Shown here piece by piece: positions 44,161-53,463 of a stretch of DNA of 64,000 bases. Source of the DNA: Flavobacteriales bacterium (GTDB lineage Bacteria; Bacteroidota; Bacteroidia; Flavobacteriales_F; PHOS-HE28). Position numbers and translations under genes: made by a program. The number at the start of each line of letters is the position of its first letter. The stretch's first letter is position 1. The notes under the pieces are model-generated. The model saw only the letters and a list, made by a program, of their open reading frames with translations. It did no database searches and was not told where the DNA came from. The DNA lies in NCBI GenBank assembly GCA_016704485.1, contig JADJAA010000002.1, forward strand, positions 744,001 to 808,000, given 5' to 3'.

Positions 44161-44324
44161 TGAAGTACTCGCTTCAGCTCGACCCAAAAGCTGTCAAAGA
44201 AGTACGTCAGGTCTATGATCATCGAGAGCATGAAAAGAAAGGATCGGGTGACCATTTCGTCAATGCTATTGAAGCCTGTTTCGACCAGATCAAGCTAGGT
44301 ACTTTTACGTCCCTACCGAAGTAA
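44160..44324 (+). pseudogene. RelE/ParE-family toxin, truncated
   Basis: From ATG 44160 the frame reads MKYSLQLDPKAVKEVRQVYD, then HFVNAIEACFDQIKLG, and stops after 54 residues. Members of this family are about 95 residues and need the C-terminal strands and basic residues for activity; these are absent. The N-terminal half matches the toxin fold well, so this is a decayed gene and not a chance frame. Only 43 bp separate it from the ORF6N gene, leaving no room for the lost half. Confidence 0.72.
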
Positions 44325-44367
44325 GTGGTCGCAAATTGCGTCCACCTCTGAACGCATTGATAACACT

Positions 44368-44943
44368 ATGAAAAGCAATCATCCTTCCGAAGAAATAGAA
44401 ACCTTGATCTTCGAGATCCGTGGACTGAATGTGATGCTTGATAGCGAACTGGCAACGCTCTACGGTACGGAAACGAAGCGTTTAAAGGAACAGGTCCGAC
44501 GCAATAGTGAACGCTTTCCGGATGACTTTATGTTCGAGTTGACCAAAGAGGAAAAAGAAGAATTGATAGAAGGTAACGAAAGGTTGAATAAATTGAAGTT
44601 CTCGCCAGTATTTCCCATGGTATTCACTGAACACGGTGTGTTGATGCTCTCCAGCGTATTGAATAGCGACACAGCCATAGCTGTGAACATACAAGTGATG
44701 CGCGTGTTTACGCAAATGCGTTTAACGATATCCACCAACAATGAGATCTTGCTCAAACTGGAGAAACTGAGCGGCACGGTGAGCCATCACAGCCGCGATA
44801 TCCGCAGGATATTCAGCCAATTGAGGAAAATGGAGGAGGAAGAAAAGAACCGGCGGTTGCTTGCACTGATCGCCAAGGAAACGAAAGGGCAACATAAACA
44901 GATCGTTGGGTTCAAACCGGACAGGGATAAACCGAAGAAATAA
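44368..44943 (+). CDS. ORF6N domain-containing protein (phage-type KilA-N/ORF6N)
   Basis: The protein is 191 residues. The ORF6N domain is at about 10-95: IFEIRGLNVMLDSELATLYGTETKRLKEQVRRN, then RFPDDFMFELTKEE, then PMVFTEHGVLMLSSVL. A helical coiled-coil tail follows (LLKLEKLSGTVSHHSRDI, then LRKMEEEEKNRRLL). ORF6N proteins are DNA-binding or antirepressor-type proteins found in phages and carried singly in many Bacteroidota genomes. Its position beside a broken toxin gene fits a small island of acquired genes. Confidence 0.9.
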   Translation: MKSNHPSEEIETLIFEIRGLNVMLDSELATLYGTETKRLKEQVRRNSERFPDDFMFELTKEEKEELIEGNERLNKLKFSPVFPMVFTEHGVLMLSSVLNSDTAIAVNIQVMRVFTQMRLTISTNNEILLKLEKLSGTVSHHSRDIRRIFSQLRKMEEEEKNRRLLALIAKETKGQHKQIVGFKPDRDKPKK

Positions 44944-44950
44944 TACCCAA

Positions 44951-44984
44951 AAAAAAGCCCCCCAACAAACGTCAGGGGGCTTTC
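44951..44984 (-). terminator. Terminator for clpC (possibly bidirectional)
   Basis: On the minus strand the stem AAAGCCCCC / GGGGGCTTT is followed by a run of eight T. It sits between the convergent ORF6N and clpC genes. The plus-strand T-run is short, so it serves clpC better. Confidence 0.85.
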
Positions 44985-45001
44985 AAATTGTTCAAGGTCA
45001 A

Positions 45002-47626
45002 TTAGTCCTTGCTCTTATCATCTGTAGGAGGGAGTTCCTTGGCATCATCTCCTTCACCTTTGGCGAGTTTCTTTTTGCCTTTGGTGACCTTGATCGCGAG
45101 TTCGGTCTTGTCCTTGTTCACGCTCACGTTGATCTTATCTCCTTCTTCAACGCCATGGTTAATGATCTCCTCGGCCATAGGATCTTCGATGAACTTCTGG
45201 ATCGCACGCTTTAGCGGTCGTGCGCCGAATTTCTCGTCGTATCCCTTATCGACCAAGAAGTCCTTCGCATCATCGTTCAACTTCAGATCGTATCCGAGTT
45301 CAGCTACACGCTTGTACAAGTAGCCCAGTTCGATATCGATGATCTTGTGGATATCCTCACGCTTCAAATTGTTGAATATGATGATGTCATCGATCCTGTT
45401 CAGGAATTCCGGTGCGAACGCTTTCTTCAATGCCTTTTCGATCACACCGCGATTGCTGTCGGCCTGACCTTCGGCTTTAGCAGCCGTGCCGAATCCGACA
45501 CCCTTACCGAAATCACTCAGGTCACGAGCACCGATGTTGGAGGTCATGATGATGATGGAGTTCTTGAAGTCGATATGACGACCTAGGCTATCGGTCATTT
45601 TACCGTCATCCAACGCCTGAAGTAGGAGATTGAATACATCGGGATGTGCTTTCTCGATCTCGTCCAATAGAATAATGGAGTAGGGGCGACGCCGAACCTT
45701 TTCGGTAAGCTGTCCACCTTCTTCGTACCCAACATAACCTGGTGGCGCACCGATCAAGCGGCTCACGGAGAATTTCTCCATGTACTCGCTCATATCAATG
45801 CGGATCAACGCATCGTCCGTATCGAACAGGTAACGCGCGAGCTCCTTCGCCAACTGGGTCTTACCAACACCGGTCGGTCCCAAGAAAATGAATGAACCAA
45901 TAGGGCGGTTCGGATCCTTCAGTCCAGCACGATTACGTTGAATGGCCTTCACAACTTTGATCACGCCATCTTCCTGGCCGATCACTTTGCCTTCCATCTC
46001 CTCCTTCATACGGCGCAACTTGCCGCTTTCTTTCTCTGCGATACGCGTCACGGGTATACCACTCATCATGGCCACAACCTCTGCAACATTGTCTTCGCTA
46101 ACAGTGGTACGGTTATTCCTGCTTTCCTCTTCCCAAGCCTTTTTGGCCGTCTCTAATTCCTCCAATAACTGGCGTTCTTTATCGCGCAGTTTCGCAGCTT
46201 CTTCATAGCGCTGGCTGCGTACGACTTTGTTCTTCTCGTCCTTGATATCCTCGATCTTTTTCTCTACGTCAAGGATCGCCTTCGGAACAACGATATTGCT
46301 GATATGCACGCGACTACCGGACTCGTCCAAGGCGTCGATCGCTTTATCGGGCAAATGCCGATCCGTGATGTACCGATTGGTCAGTTTCACACATGCATTG
46401 ATCGCCTCAGGCGTATAGGTCACGCTGTGGTGGTCCTCATATTTCTCCTTGATGTTGTTGAGGATCTGGATCGTTTCTTCAACAGTGGTCGGCTCAACAA
46501 TGACTTTTTGGAAACGGCGTTCCAGCGCTCCATCCTTTTCGATGTACTGCCGATACTCGTCCAATGTGGTAGCACCAATGCATTGGATCTCTCCACGTGC
46601 AAGTGCTGGCTTGAACATATTGCTTGCATCCAACGATCCACTTGCACCACCGGCACCAACGATCGTATGGATCTCATCAATGAACAGGATCACATCCGGA
46701 CTGTTCTCGAGCTCATTCATTACGGCCTTCATGCGTTCCTCGAACTGGCCACGGTATTTGGTGCCGGCCACGAGTGAGGCAATGTCCAATGCAACTATCC
46801 GCTTATTGAAAAGCACACGGCTCACTTTGCGCTGAATGATGCGGAGTGCGAGACCTTCAGCGATCGCGCTCTTACCAACACCGGGTTCACCGATAAGTAC
46901 AGGATTGTTCTTCTTTCTTCGGCTCAGGATCTGGCTTACACGCTCGATCTCTTTCTCACGTCCGACAATGGGGTCAAGCTTCCCATCTTCTGCCATTTTG
47001 GTAAGGTCTCTTCCAAAATTATCAAGGACAGGTGTTTTGCTCTTGCTATCGCCTTGTTTGCGTTGTCCGCCACCACCTGCACCCCCACCCGCAAATCCAC
47101 CGCTATCGTCATCATCATCGTCCGCACTTTGCTGTGAAGCTTTGGGCAGTTTTTTGGAAGGTATGATGTTCATGTCATCGGAACCATCCGCAAGAATTGT
47201 ATCCACTTCATGTTTCACATTCTCATAATCAACACTGAACTTGTGGAGTGTCCGGGTTGCCAAATTGTCCTCATCCTTCAGGATACTGAGCAGAACGTGC
47301 TCCGTATCGATATGCGGGCTTTTGAAAAGTTTGGCCTCCAGGAAACAGATCTTCAACATTTTCTCGGCCTGTTTCACCAAGCTGATCTTATCCTTATCAG
47401 GCGGTCGCATGGCACTTGCGGGTTCCATCGAACCCTCTACTGTCTTGCGTAATTCATCCAGATCGACCTCCAAACGCTGCAACACCTTAACGGCATTGCC
47501 TTCGCCTTCGCGGATAAGACCTAGGAGAATGTGTTCGATGCCGATATATCCGTGCCCTAAGCGCAATGCCTCCTCACGACTGAAGGTGATGACGTCGCGC
47601 ACACGGGGTGAAAATTTTGCGTCCAT
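45002..47626 (-). CDS. clpC: ATP-dependent Clp protease ATP-binding subunit ClpC
   Basis: This 874-residue Hsp100 unfoldase feeds proteins to ClpP. The Clp N domain (two repeats, about 1-150) begins FSPRVRDVITFSREEALRLGHGYIG. A linker rich in Asp and Gly (about 165-185) follows. AAA-1 has GEPGVGKSAIAEGLA and VILFIDEIHTIVG, then the M-domain/UVR-like EEAAKLRDKERQLLEELE. AAA-2 has GPTGVGKTQLAKELA and ILLDEIEKAHPDVFNLLLQ. A basic and acidic tail ends it (KGKKKLAKGEGDDAKEL). The UVR-like M-domain marks ClpC and not ClpA or ClpB. Confidence 0.95.
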   Translation of the reverse strand: MDAKFSPRVRDVITFSREEALRLGHGYIGIEHILLGLIREGEGNAVKVLQRLEVDLDELRKTVEGSMEPASAMRPPDKDKISLVKQAEKMLKICFLEAKLFKSPHIDTEHVLLSILKDEDNLATRTLHKFSVDYENVKHEVDTILADGSDDMNIIPSKKLPKASQQSADDDDDDSGGFAGGGAGGGGQRKQGDSKSKTPVLDNFGRDLTKMAEDGKLDPIVGREKEIERVSQILSRRKKNNPVLIGEPGVGKSAIAEGLALRIIQRKVSRVLFNKRIVALDIASLVAGTKYRGQFEERMKAVMNELENSPDVILFIDEIHTIVGAGGASGSLDASNMFKPALARGEIQCIGATTLDEYRQYIEKDGALERRFQKVIVEPTTVEETIQILNNIKEKYEDHHSVTYTPEAINACVKLTNRYITDRHLPDKAIDALDESGSRVHISNIVVPKAILDVEKKIEDIKDEKNKVVRSQRYEEAAKLRDKERQLLEELETAKKAWEEESRNNRTTVSEDNVAEVVAMMSGIPVTRIAEKESGKLRRMKEEMEGKVIGQEDGVIKVVKAIQRNRAGLKDPNRPIGSFIFLGPTGVGKTQLAKELARYLFDTDDALIRIDMSEYMEKFSVSRLIGAPPGYVGYEEGGQLTEKVRRRPYSIILLDEIEKAHPDVFNLLLQALDDGKMTDSLGRHIDFKNSIIIMTSNIGARDLSDFGKGVGFGTAAKAEGQADSNRGVIEKALKKAFAPEFLNRIDDIIIFNNLKREDIHKIIDIELGYLYKRVAELGYDLKLNDDAKDFLVDKGYDEKFGARPLKRAIQKFIEDPMAEEIINHGVEEGDKINVSVNKDKTELAIKVTKGKKKLAKGEGDDAKELPPTDDKSKD

Positions 47627-47746
47627 ATAAGTTGGTGTTCTTCGTTCTACTACCCACTTGGGCGTTGTGTGCTAAGGTAACTAACGTACTTCAGCGGGCA
47701 AGCTATTTAGGTTAATGATGCAGCCTTTGGTATTCCTTCGATCTTT

Positions 47747-47777
47747 TATCCACAATATCGTGTGCGGTTGTGGAAAA
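47747..47777. other. Inverted pair of DnaA-box sequences between clpC and gyrA
   Basis: TTATCCACA at 47747-47755 is a perfect strong DnaA box. TGTGGAAAA at 47769-47777 is TTTTCCACA on the other strand. Both fit TTWTNCACA. They face each other 13 bases apart in the 250-bp divergent gap, 100 bases before gyrA. The rest of the gap shows nothing. Confidence 0.5.
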
Positions 47778-47876
47778 CTACCATACGAAGACAGGTGAAT
47801 TCGGCCTACTTTCGGGCTCCCTTTCGGGAAACGGCCTGGTCACAAGGATCAGGCCAAGTGTAGAGAATTGACAAAA

Positions 47877-50468
47877 ATGGCAGAAGCAGCAGGAGAAAAG
47901 ATCATTCCGATCAGTATAGAAAGCGAAATGCGCACAGCATACATCGATTATTCGATGTCAGTGATCGTGAGCCGGGCATTGCCCGATGTGCGCGATGGAT
48001 TGAAGCCGGTACACCGCCGCGTGCTCTACGGTATGCAGGATCTGGGCGTACTGAGCAATCGCGCGCACAAGAAGAGCGCACGTATCGTGGGTGAAGTATT
48101 GGGTAAATACCATCCACACGGCGACAGCAGTGTTTACGATGCCATGGTGCGTATGGCACAGCCTTGGAGCCTGCGTTATCCGTTGGTAGATGGCCAAGGA
48201 AACTTTGGCAGTATCGATGGGGACAGCCCAGCGGCGATGCGTTATACCGAAGCGCGCTTCAGAAAGATAGCGGAAGAAGTATTGGCGGATCTTGATAAGG
48301 AGACCGTTGACATGCGCCCCAACTTCGACGATTCGTTGGAGGAGCCGACCGTTATGCCAAGCAAGATCCCGACACTTTTAGTGAATGGAGCAAGCGGTAT
48401 TGCAGTAGGTATGGCCACCAACATGCCACCGCATAACCTTTCCGAGGTGTGCGATGGAATTGCGGCATACATTGAAAATAAGGACATCGATGTGGAAGGG
48501 CTGATGCAACACATCAAAGGCCCCGATTTCCCTACCGGTGGCGTGATCTATGGAACCGATGGTATCCGAGAGGCATACGAGGGTGGTAGAGGAAAAGTGG
48601 TTCTGCGCGCAGCATGCCACATTGAAGAAGACGATAAAAGCGGTCGTGAGACCATCATTTGCACGGAGATCCCTTACCAGACGAACAAGGCTGTTCAATT
48701 GGTAAAGGGAATTGCTGACCTGGTCAATGATAAAAAGATCGAAGGCATCAGTGACGTAAATGATTATAGTGATCGCACAGGGATCCGCGTTGCTTACGAA
48801 GTCAAGCGCGAGGCCATGGGTACCGTGGTCCTGAATCAGCTGTTCAAATACAGCATGTTGCAGACCAGCTTCAGCATCAACAACATTGCACTTGTCGGTG
48901 GCAGGCCCATGTTGCTTGGGTTGAAGGACATGATCAAATACTTCGTGCTGCATCGTTTGGATGTGATCAAGCGTCGCACGGAATTCGAGTTGCGCAAAGC
49001 GGAGGAACGCGCACATATTCTGGAAGGTCTATTGATCGCTCTGGATCATTTGGATGAAGTGATCGCTTTGATCCGTGCAAGTCAAACCCCTGACATTGCG
49101 CGTGAGGGATTGATGACCACCTTCGGACTGAGCGAGATCCAGTCCCGTGCTATTCTGGACATGCGCCTTCAGCGATTGACCGGATTGGAGCGCGATAAGA
49201 TCCGTGAAGAGCATGCTGAGCTGATGATCCTGATCGGGAAATTGAAGGCCATTTTGGCGGACGAGCACCTGCGCATGGAGATCGTGAAGCAAGAGACCTT
49301 GGAAATAAAGGAGAAATATGGCGACGAACGCCGCACCAAGATCGTACATGCGAGTGGTGATATGCGCATGGAGGACCTGATCGCGGATGAAGCGGTAGTG
49401 GTTACCATTAGCCATCTGGGGTACATTAAACGCACCAGTCTAAGCGAATTCCGTACCCAAGGAAGGGGAGGAGTTGGTAGCCGCGGAAGCACGACGCGCG
49501 ACGAGGATTTCCTGGAGCACTTGTTCGTAGCGACCAATCACAATTACCTCTTGATCTTCACGCAAAAAGGAAAGGTCTATTGGATGCGGGTATACGATAT
49601 CCCCGAAGGCACGCGCCAAAGCAAAGGCCGCGCGATCCAGAACCTGGTACAGATCGATGGCGACGATAAAGTAGTTGCCTATTTGAACGTGACCGACCTG
49701 AAGGATGAGGAGTATCTGAACTCACACGCTGTTGTGTTGTGCACGAAGAAAGGAGTGATCAAGAAGACCACACTTGAGGCCTATAGCCGTCCACGTAGCA
49801 ACGGGATCATTGCCGTTAAGATCCGTGAAGAGGACGAACTTTTGGAAGCGCGTTTGACCAACGGTACCAGTGATATCATCATGGCCAGCAGAGAAGGGAA
49901 GGCCGTTCATTTCAATGAATCAGGCATTCGCCCGATGGGCCGTAATAGCAGTGGTGTGCGCGGAATGCGGTTGGGTAGTGAAGCCGATGAGGTCATTGGT
50001 ATGATCACCTTGAACAGCGAACAGACCGCTGATCACCAAGTCTTGGTCGTGAGTGAAAAAGGCTACGGAAAGCGCAGCCCGGTAGACGAATACCGGATCA
50101 CGAAACGCGGTGGAAAAGGCGTTAAAACCATACAGGTCACTGACAAGACCGGAAAACTGATCGCCATCAAATCAGTAAAGGAAGACGATCAATTGATGAT
50201 CATCAACCGCAGTGGCATGACCATCCGAATGGACCTAAGTGAAATGCGTGTACTTGGCCGAGCTACACAAGGAGTTCGTTTGATCGATCTGCGTAAAAAT
50301 GATAAGATCGCGGCTGTAGCCCGAGTGGATAGTGAGTTAAGCGAGGATGTGGCAGCGGAGATAGTTGATGGTGAGATATCGAATGCTGACGAAAGCGCTC
50401 CGGACGCGGATACCACCGAAGAGGGAACAAATGGCACTGAAGTTGCAGAAGACCCGGACGAAGAATGA
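47877..50468 (+). CDS. gyrA: DNA gyrase subunit A
   Basis: This 863-residue type II topoisomerase subunit, from ATG 47877, starts MAEAAGEKIIPISIESEM. The catalytic tyrosine is in AAMRYTEARF near residue 123. The quinolone region reads HPHGDSSVYDAMVRMAQ, with serine and aspartate in the wild-type resistance positions. The C-terminal beta-pinwheel begins near 510. A divergent GyrA box QGRGGVGS near 529 distinguishes it from ParC in this phylum. An acidic tail ends the protein (EVAEDPDEE). A TTG three codons upstream is less likely. The stop overlaps the next ORF by four bases. Confidence 0.95.
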   Translation: MAEAAGEKIIPISIESEMRTAYIDYSMSVIVSRALPDVRDGLKPVHRRVLYGMQDLGVLSNRAHKKSARIVGEVLGKYHPHGDSSVYDAMVRMAQPWSLRYPLVDGQGNFGSIDGDSPAAMRYTEARFRKIAEEVLADLDKETVDMRPNFDDSLEEPTVMPSKIPTLLVNGASGIAVGMATNMPPHNLSEVCDGIAAYIENKDIDVEGLMQHIKGPDFPTGGVIYGTDGIREAYEGGRGKVVLRAACHIEEDDKSGRETIICTEIPYQTNKAVQLVKGIADLVNDKKIEGISDVNDYSDRTGIRVAYEVKREAMGTVVLNQLFKYSMLQTSFSINNIALVGGRPMLLGLKDMIKYFVLHRLDVIKRRTEFELRKAEERAHILEGLLIALDHLDEVIALIRASQTPDIAREGLMTTFGLSEIQSRAILDMRLQRLTGLERDKIREEHAELMILIGKLKAILADEHLRMEIVKQETLEIKEKYGDERRTKIVHASGDMRMEDLIADEAVVVTISHLGYIKRTSLSEFRTQGRGGVGSRGSTTRDEDFLEHLFVATNHNYLLIFTQKGKVYWMRVYDIPEGTRQSKGRAIQNLVQIDGDDKVVAYLNVTDLKDEEYLNSHAVVLCTKKGVIKKTTLEAYSRPRSNGIIAVKIREEDELLEARLTNGTSDIIMASREGKAVHFNESGIRPMGRNSSGVRGMRLGSEADEVIGMITLNSEQTADHQVLVVSEKGYGKRSPVDEYRITKRGGKGVKTIQVTDKTGKLIAIKSVKEDDQLMIINRSGMTIRMDLSEMRVLGRATQGVRLIDLRKNDKIAAVARVDSELSEDVAAEIVDGEISNADESAPDADTTEEGTNGTEVAEDPDEE

Positions 50469-50491
50469 AAAGCATTGAATTAAAAGGAACC

Positions 50492-51655
50492 ATGAAAACC
50501 TTTCTGACCATTGCGCTTGCCGCAGGAACTTTGGGTATGTATGCCCAAAATGCGAACGTGGTGAATGCATACAACTATATGAAGGATGGCGATCTAGCGA
50601 AAGCCGTTGAATTCATAGAGCCTGCGATCGTTGATGCGAAGACCGGGGCCAATGAAAAGACCTGGCGTTATCGCGGTGATATCTACAGGATGATCGTGTT
50701 GGGCGAGGACGAAGCCTTGAAGACCCAATTCCCGGACGCCATCGAAAAAGCTGTAGAGAGCTATATGAAGGCGAACGAGTTGGATACGAAGGAATCCTAT
50801 AAGGTGGAGAACATCAAGGCACTCGGTGCGTTGCAAGGGACTTCGCTGAACGCTGGTAACAAGGCATTCACTGCTAAGGAATATGACAAAGCAATCAAGG
50901 ACTATGCACGTGCAGAGATGATCGCCAAAGCGTTCGGCCAAGTGGATACGAACGCGATCTTTAACAGTGCTTTGGCGTATGAAAGTAAAGGCGATGGCGT
51001 TGGTGCAATTCAACGTTACCGCGATGCTCTTGCTGGAGGCTATAATAAGCCCGAGGTGTACAGGTACATTTCTAGCTTACAAGCCAAAGGAAATGACCTT
51101 GATGGAGCTATTGTAACACTGACAGAGGGAAGGACCAAGTATGCCGATGATAAGGACCTTATCATGGACCAGATGGCTTATCTCTTACAAGCGGATCGCG
51201 CGGCTGAAGCTGAGGAAATGGTGAAATTGGCATTGAATAAAGACCCGAACAACGCGACATTGTATAGCGTTCTAGGTAGCTTGTATGATAAGAAAGCCAG
51301 CGATGCCAAGGAAGAAGCACAAATGATCGAGTGGTATACCAAGAGTGAAGAAGCGTATAAGACAAGTATAGAGAAAGACCCGAAATTCTTCGATAGCTAC
51401 TTCAACGTAGGCGTGCTCTATAACAATCGCGCAGCTTACGAGTATGAAAAATGCAACGCATTCAAGAGCGATGCTGAATATACCAAGTGTAAGACAGGAG
51501 CGGATGAGATCTATTTGAAAGCAGTACCGTTCTTCGAGCAAGCGCACGAATTGAATGCAGAGGACGTGCAGACCATCCAACAATTGATGAAACTGTATGC
51601 CCGCAGTAATGATCAGCCAAAATATGAAGCGATGAAAGCATTATTGGGCGAATAG
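50492..51655 (+). CDS. Secreted TPR-repeat protein
   Basis: The ATG at 50492 gives a clean signal peptide (MKTFLTIALAAGTLGMYAQ) and 387 residues. An ATG at 50465 that overlaps the gyrA stop adds nine residues. The body is tetratricopeptide repeats: NAYNYMKDGDLAKAVEFIEPA, AGNKAFTAKEYDKAIKDYARAEM, FNSALAYESKGDGVGAIQRYRDAL and YFNVGVLYNNRAAYEYEKCNAF. Such proteins are usually periplasmic scaffolds. Its tight link to gyrA is conserved-looking but unexplained. A strong terminator follows at 51677. Confidence 0.85.
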   Translation: MKTFLTIALAAGTLGMYAQNANVVNAYNYMKDGDLAKAVEFIEPAIVDAKTGANEKTWRYRGDIYRMIVLGEDEALKTQFPDAIEKAVESYMKANELDTKESYKVENIKALGALQGTSLNAGNKAFTAKEYDKAIKDYARAEMIAKAFGQVDTNAIFNSALAYESKGDGVGAIQRYRDALAGGYNKPEVYRYISSLQAKGNDLDGAIVTLTEGRTKYADDKDLIMDQMAYLLQADRAAEAEEMVKLALNKDPNNATLYSVLGSLYDKKASDAKEEAQMIEWYTKSEEAYKTSIEKDPKFFDSYFNVGVLYNNRAAYEYEKCNAFKSDAEYTKCKTGADEIYLKAVPFFEQAHELNAEDVQTIQQLMKLYARSNDQPKYEAMKALLGE

Positions 51656-51676
51656 GAACCCAATAGCTCAAGAGCA

Positions 51677-51707
51677 AAGCCGGGCAGAAATGTCCGGCTT
51701 TTTTTCT
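51677..51707 (+). terminator. Strong rho-independent terminator after gyrA-TPR
   Basis: A 10-bp stem (AAGCCGGGCA pairing with TGTCCGGCTT, one G-U) closed by a GAAA tetraloop is followed by seven T. It is the best terminator in the window. Confidence 0.92.
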
Positions 51708-51719
51708 GTGTGATCGATA

Positions 51720-51890
51720 TCATGCCGGAGTGAACGTACCGCACAAAGCCACCTCAGAGAGTGCTGTGATCTGCCTAAGAATTGCGGGAGGGTCGTGATC
51801 CTGAGCTTTCGCGATCATCCAGATCCCTTCGTTGAATGTGCGATGCTTCGTGCAGAGATCACACGGTTGCCCGCACTTCCTCTGGCGCAT
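51720..51890 (-). CDS. Possible 56-residue cysteine-rich protein
   Basis: This frame on the minus strand starts at ATG 51890, overlaps the end of the glutamate-synthase-like gene by 32 bases and runs through the gap to 51720. It reads KCGQPCDLCTKHRTFNEGIW and ends SEVALCGTFTPA. Four cysteines fall as CX3CX2C plus a distant C, a pattern that could hold an Fe-S cluster or zinc; spacing and tail vaguely recall the cluster domain of NuoF-type subunits. Codon use looks coding. No family is recognised; it could be a chance frame. Confidence 0.4.
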   Translation of the reverse strand: MRQRKCGQPCDLCTKHRTFNEGIWMIAKAQDHDPPAILRQITALSEVALCGTFTPA

Positions 51891-53415
51891 TACTTGGCAC
51901 CAGGTCACACCAGCGATCGGTATCCAAACTATTTGGGAAGTACTTGTTTTGAAGTGTAGTGAATTCGTCGCCACGCATGAACATATCCATCCCGATCTCA
52001 TCGATCGAGTGCTTACCACATGCTGCCAGCAATTCCATTACACCACGCAACGTATTCCGGTGGAAGTGATATACTCGTTCGCTTTTATCGGATACCACCA
52101 ACCCTTTTACGAGCATTTTATCCTGCGTTGTTATTCCTGTAGGGCAAGCGTTGGTATTGCATCGTAATGCTTGAATACATCCTAATGAGAACAAGAAACC
52201 TCTTGCGGAGTTGCATATGTCGGCACCTAATCCGAGCATTTTAAGCAAACTGGCAGCGCTAAGCACCTTACCACTCGCAATAACCTTTACCTTACTACGC
52301 ACCTTGTATTGAAGTAGTGTAGTGTGTACGAAGATCAACGCCGGCACTAATGGCATACCCACGCTATCATTGAATTCCAGCGGTGCGGCCCCTGTACCAC
52401 CTTCAGCACCATCCACCGTAATGAAATCGGGGATCGGTGCACCATTCGCCATGGCTTTACAAATGTCTACGAACTCCTCGGTACGGCCAATACATAGCTT
52501 GAACCCAACGGGTTTCCCACCGGAAAGAGTACGCAACGTATCCACGAATTCCAACAGACCTTGTGCTGAATTGAAGGCGCTATGCCCCGGTGGCGACAGC
52601 ACCATGGTATGTGGTTCAATATGACGTATCGCGGCGATCTCGGGCGTATTCTTTATCGCTGGAAGAACCCCGCCATGTCCGGGTTTTGCCCCTTGCGATA
52701 ACTTAAGTTCGATCATGCGCACCTGCACATGTGCAGACTTTGTTGCGAAAAGCTGAGGATCGAATTTGCCGTCCTTTGTGCGGCAGCCAAAATATCCGGT
52801 ACCGATCTGCCAACACACATCGCCGCCTGGTTCCAGGTGATAGGGGCTTAAGCCGCCTTCGCCCGTATTGTGATAGAAACCGCCTTTTTTGGCTCCGGAG
52901 TTCAATGCGAGGATCGCGTTTGAACTCAGAGACCCAAAGCTCATGGCAGAGATATTGAATAAAGAAGCGTTGTAGGGGAGTTTACATGCCTCACCACCAA
53001 TGTGCACACGTGGTGCTTCTTTCATTACATGAGCCGGAAAAATAGAATGCCGGAGCCCTTCATAATCATCGGTATTCAACTCCAGTTGGGTGCCAAAAGG
53101 GGTCGTATCGTCCACATTTTTTCCACGCCGGTAGGCCAATTCCCGTTGTTTACGGCTAAAGGGTTTGCCCTCGGTATTCAATTCTATGAAATACTGCTGA
53201 ATTTCGGGGGATATTGCCTCTAACATGTAACGTAAATGCCCGATGACCGGGAAGTTTCGCAGAATAGCATGTCGTGGTTGTATGCAATCATATAGGCCCA
53301 ACAGATACAGTGGCCCTACAATGATGAACAACCAAAGGACATTTGGATGGAAATAACCAATGGTGCCGATCAGCAATATGATAGCAGTTGCGGATACGAG
53401 GAACACGTTACGCAT
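51859..53415 (-). CDS. FMN-binding glutamate synthase family protein
   Basis: This 518-residue protein is built on the glutamate synthase alpha/beta barrel. It has two N-terminal membrane helices (VFLVSATAIILLIGTIGYF, WLFIIVGPLYLLGLY). The barrel runs from about 120, with MSFGSLSSNAILALNSGAKKGGFYHNTGEGGLSP, PGHGGVLPAIK and TVDGAEGGTGAAPLEF. The FMN and Fe-S region GADICNSARGFLFSLGCIQALRCNTNACPTGI-type text is present in full order. Such stand-alone proteins lack the glutaminase domain, and their substrate is not established. It stands alone and converges with the TPR gene. Confidence 0.9.
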   Translation of the reverse strand: MRNVFLVSATAIILLIGTIGYFHPNVLWLFIIVGPLYLLGLYDCIQPRHAILRNFPVIGHLRYMLEAISPEIQQYFIELNTEGKPFSRKQRELAYRRGKNVDDTTPFGTQLELNTDDYEGLRHSIFPAHVMKEAPRVHIGGEACKLPYNASLFNISAMSFGSLSSNAILALNSGAKKGGFYHNTGEGGLSPYHLEPGGDVCWQIGTGYFGCRTKDGKFDPQLFATKSAHVQVRMIELKLSQGAKPGHGGVLPAIKNTPEIAAIRHIEPHTMVLSPPGHSAFNSAQGLLEFVDTLRTLSGGKPVGFKLCIGRTEEFVDICKAMANGAPIPDFITVDGAEGGTGAAPLEFNDSVGMPLVPALIFVHTTLLQYKVRSKVKVIASGKVLSAASLLKMLGLGADICNSARGFLFSLGCIQALRCNTNACPTGITTQDKMLVKGLVVSDKSERVYHFHRNTLRGVMELLAACGKHSIDEIGMDMFMRGDEFTTLQNKYFPNSLDTDRWCDLVPSNAPEEVRATV

Positions 53416-53463
53416 GATGGAAATGGATAAGTGCTAAAGGTAAAATCAAGGGTAGCCCGGCTT

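Noticed and set aside
47877..50468. Assignment of gyrA as parC because the GyrA box is unusual
   Set aside because: The QGRGGVGS box and a full-length pinwheel with acidic tail fit gyrase A of this phylum; ParC would lack the box.
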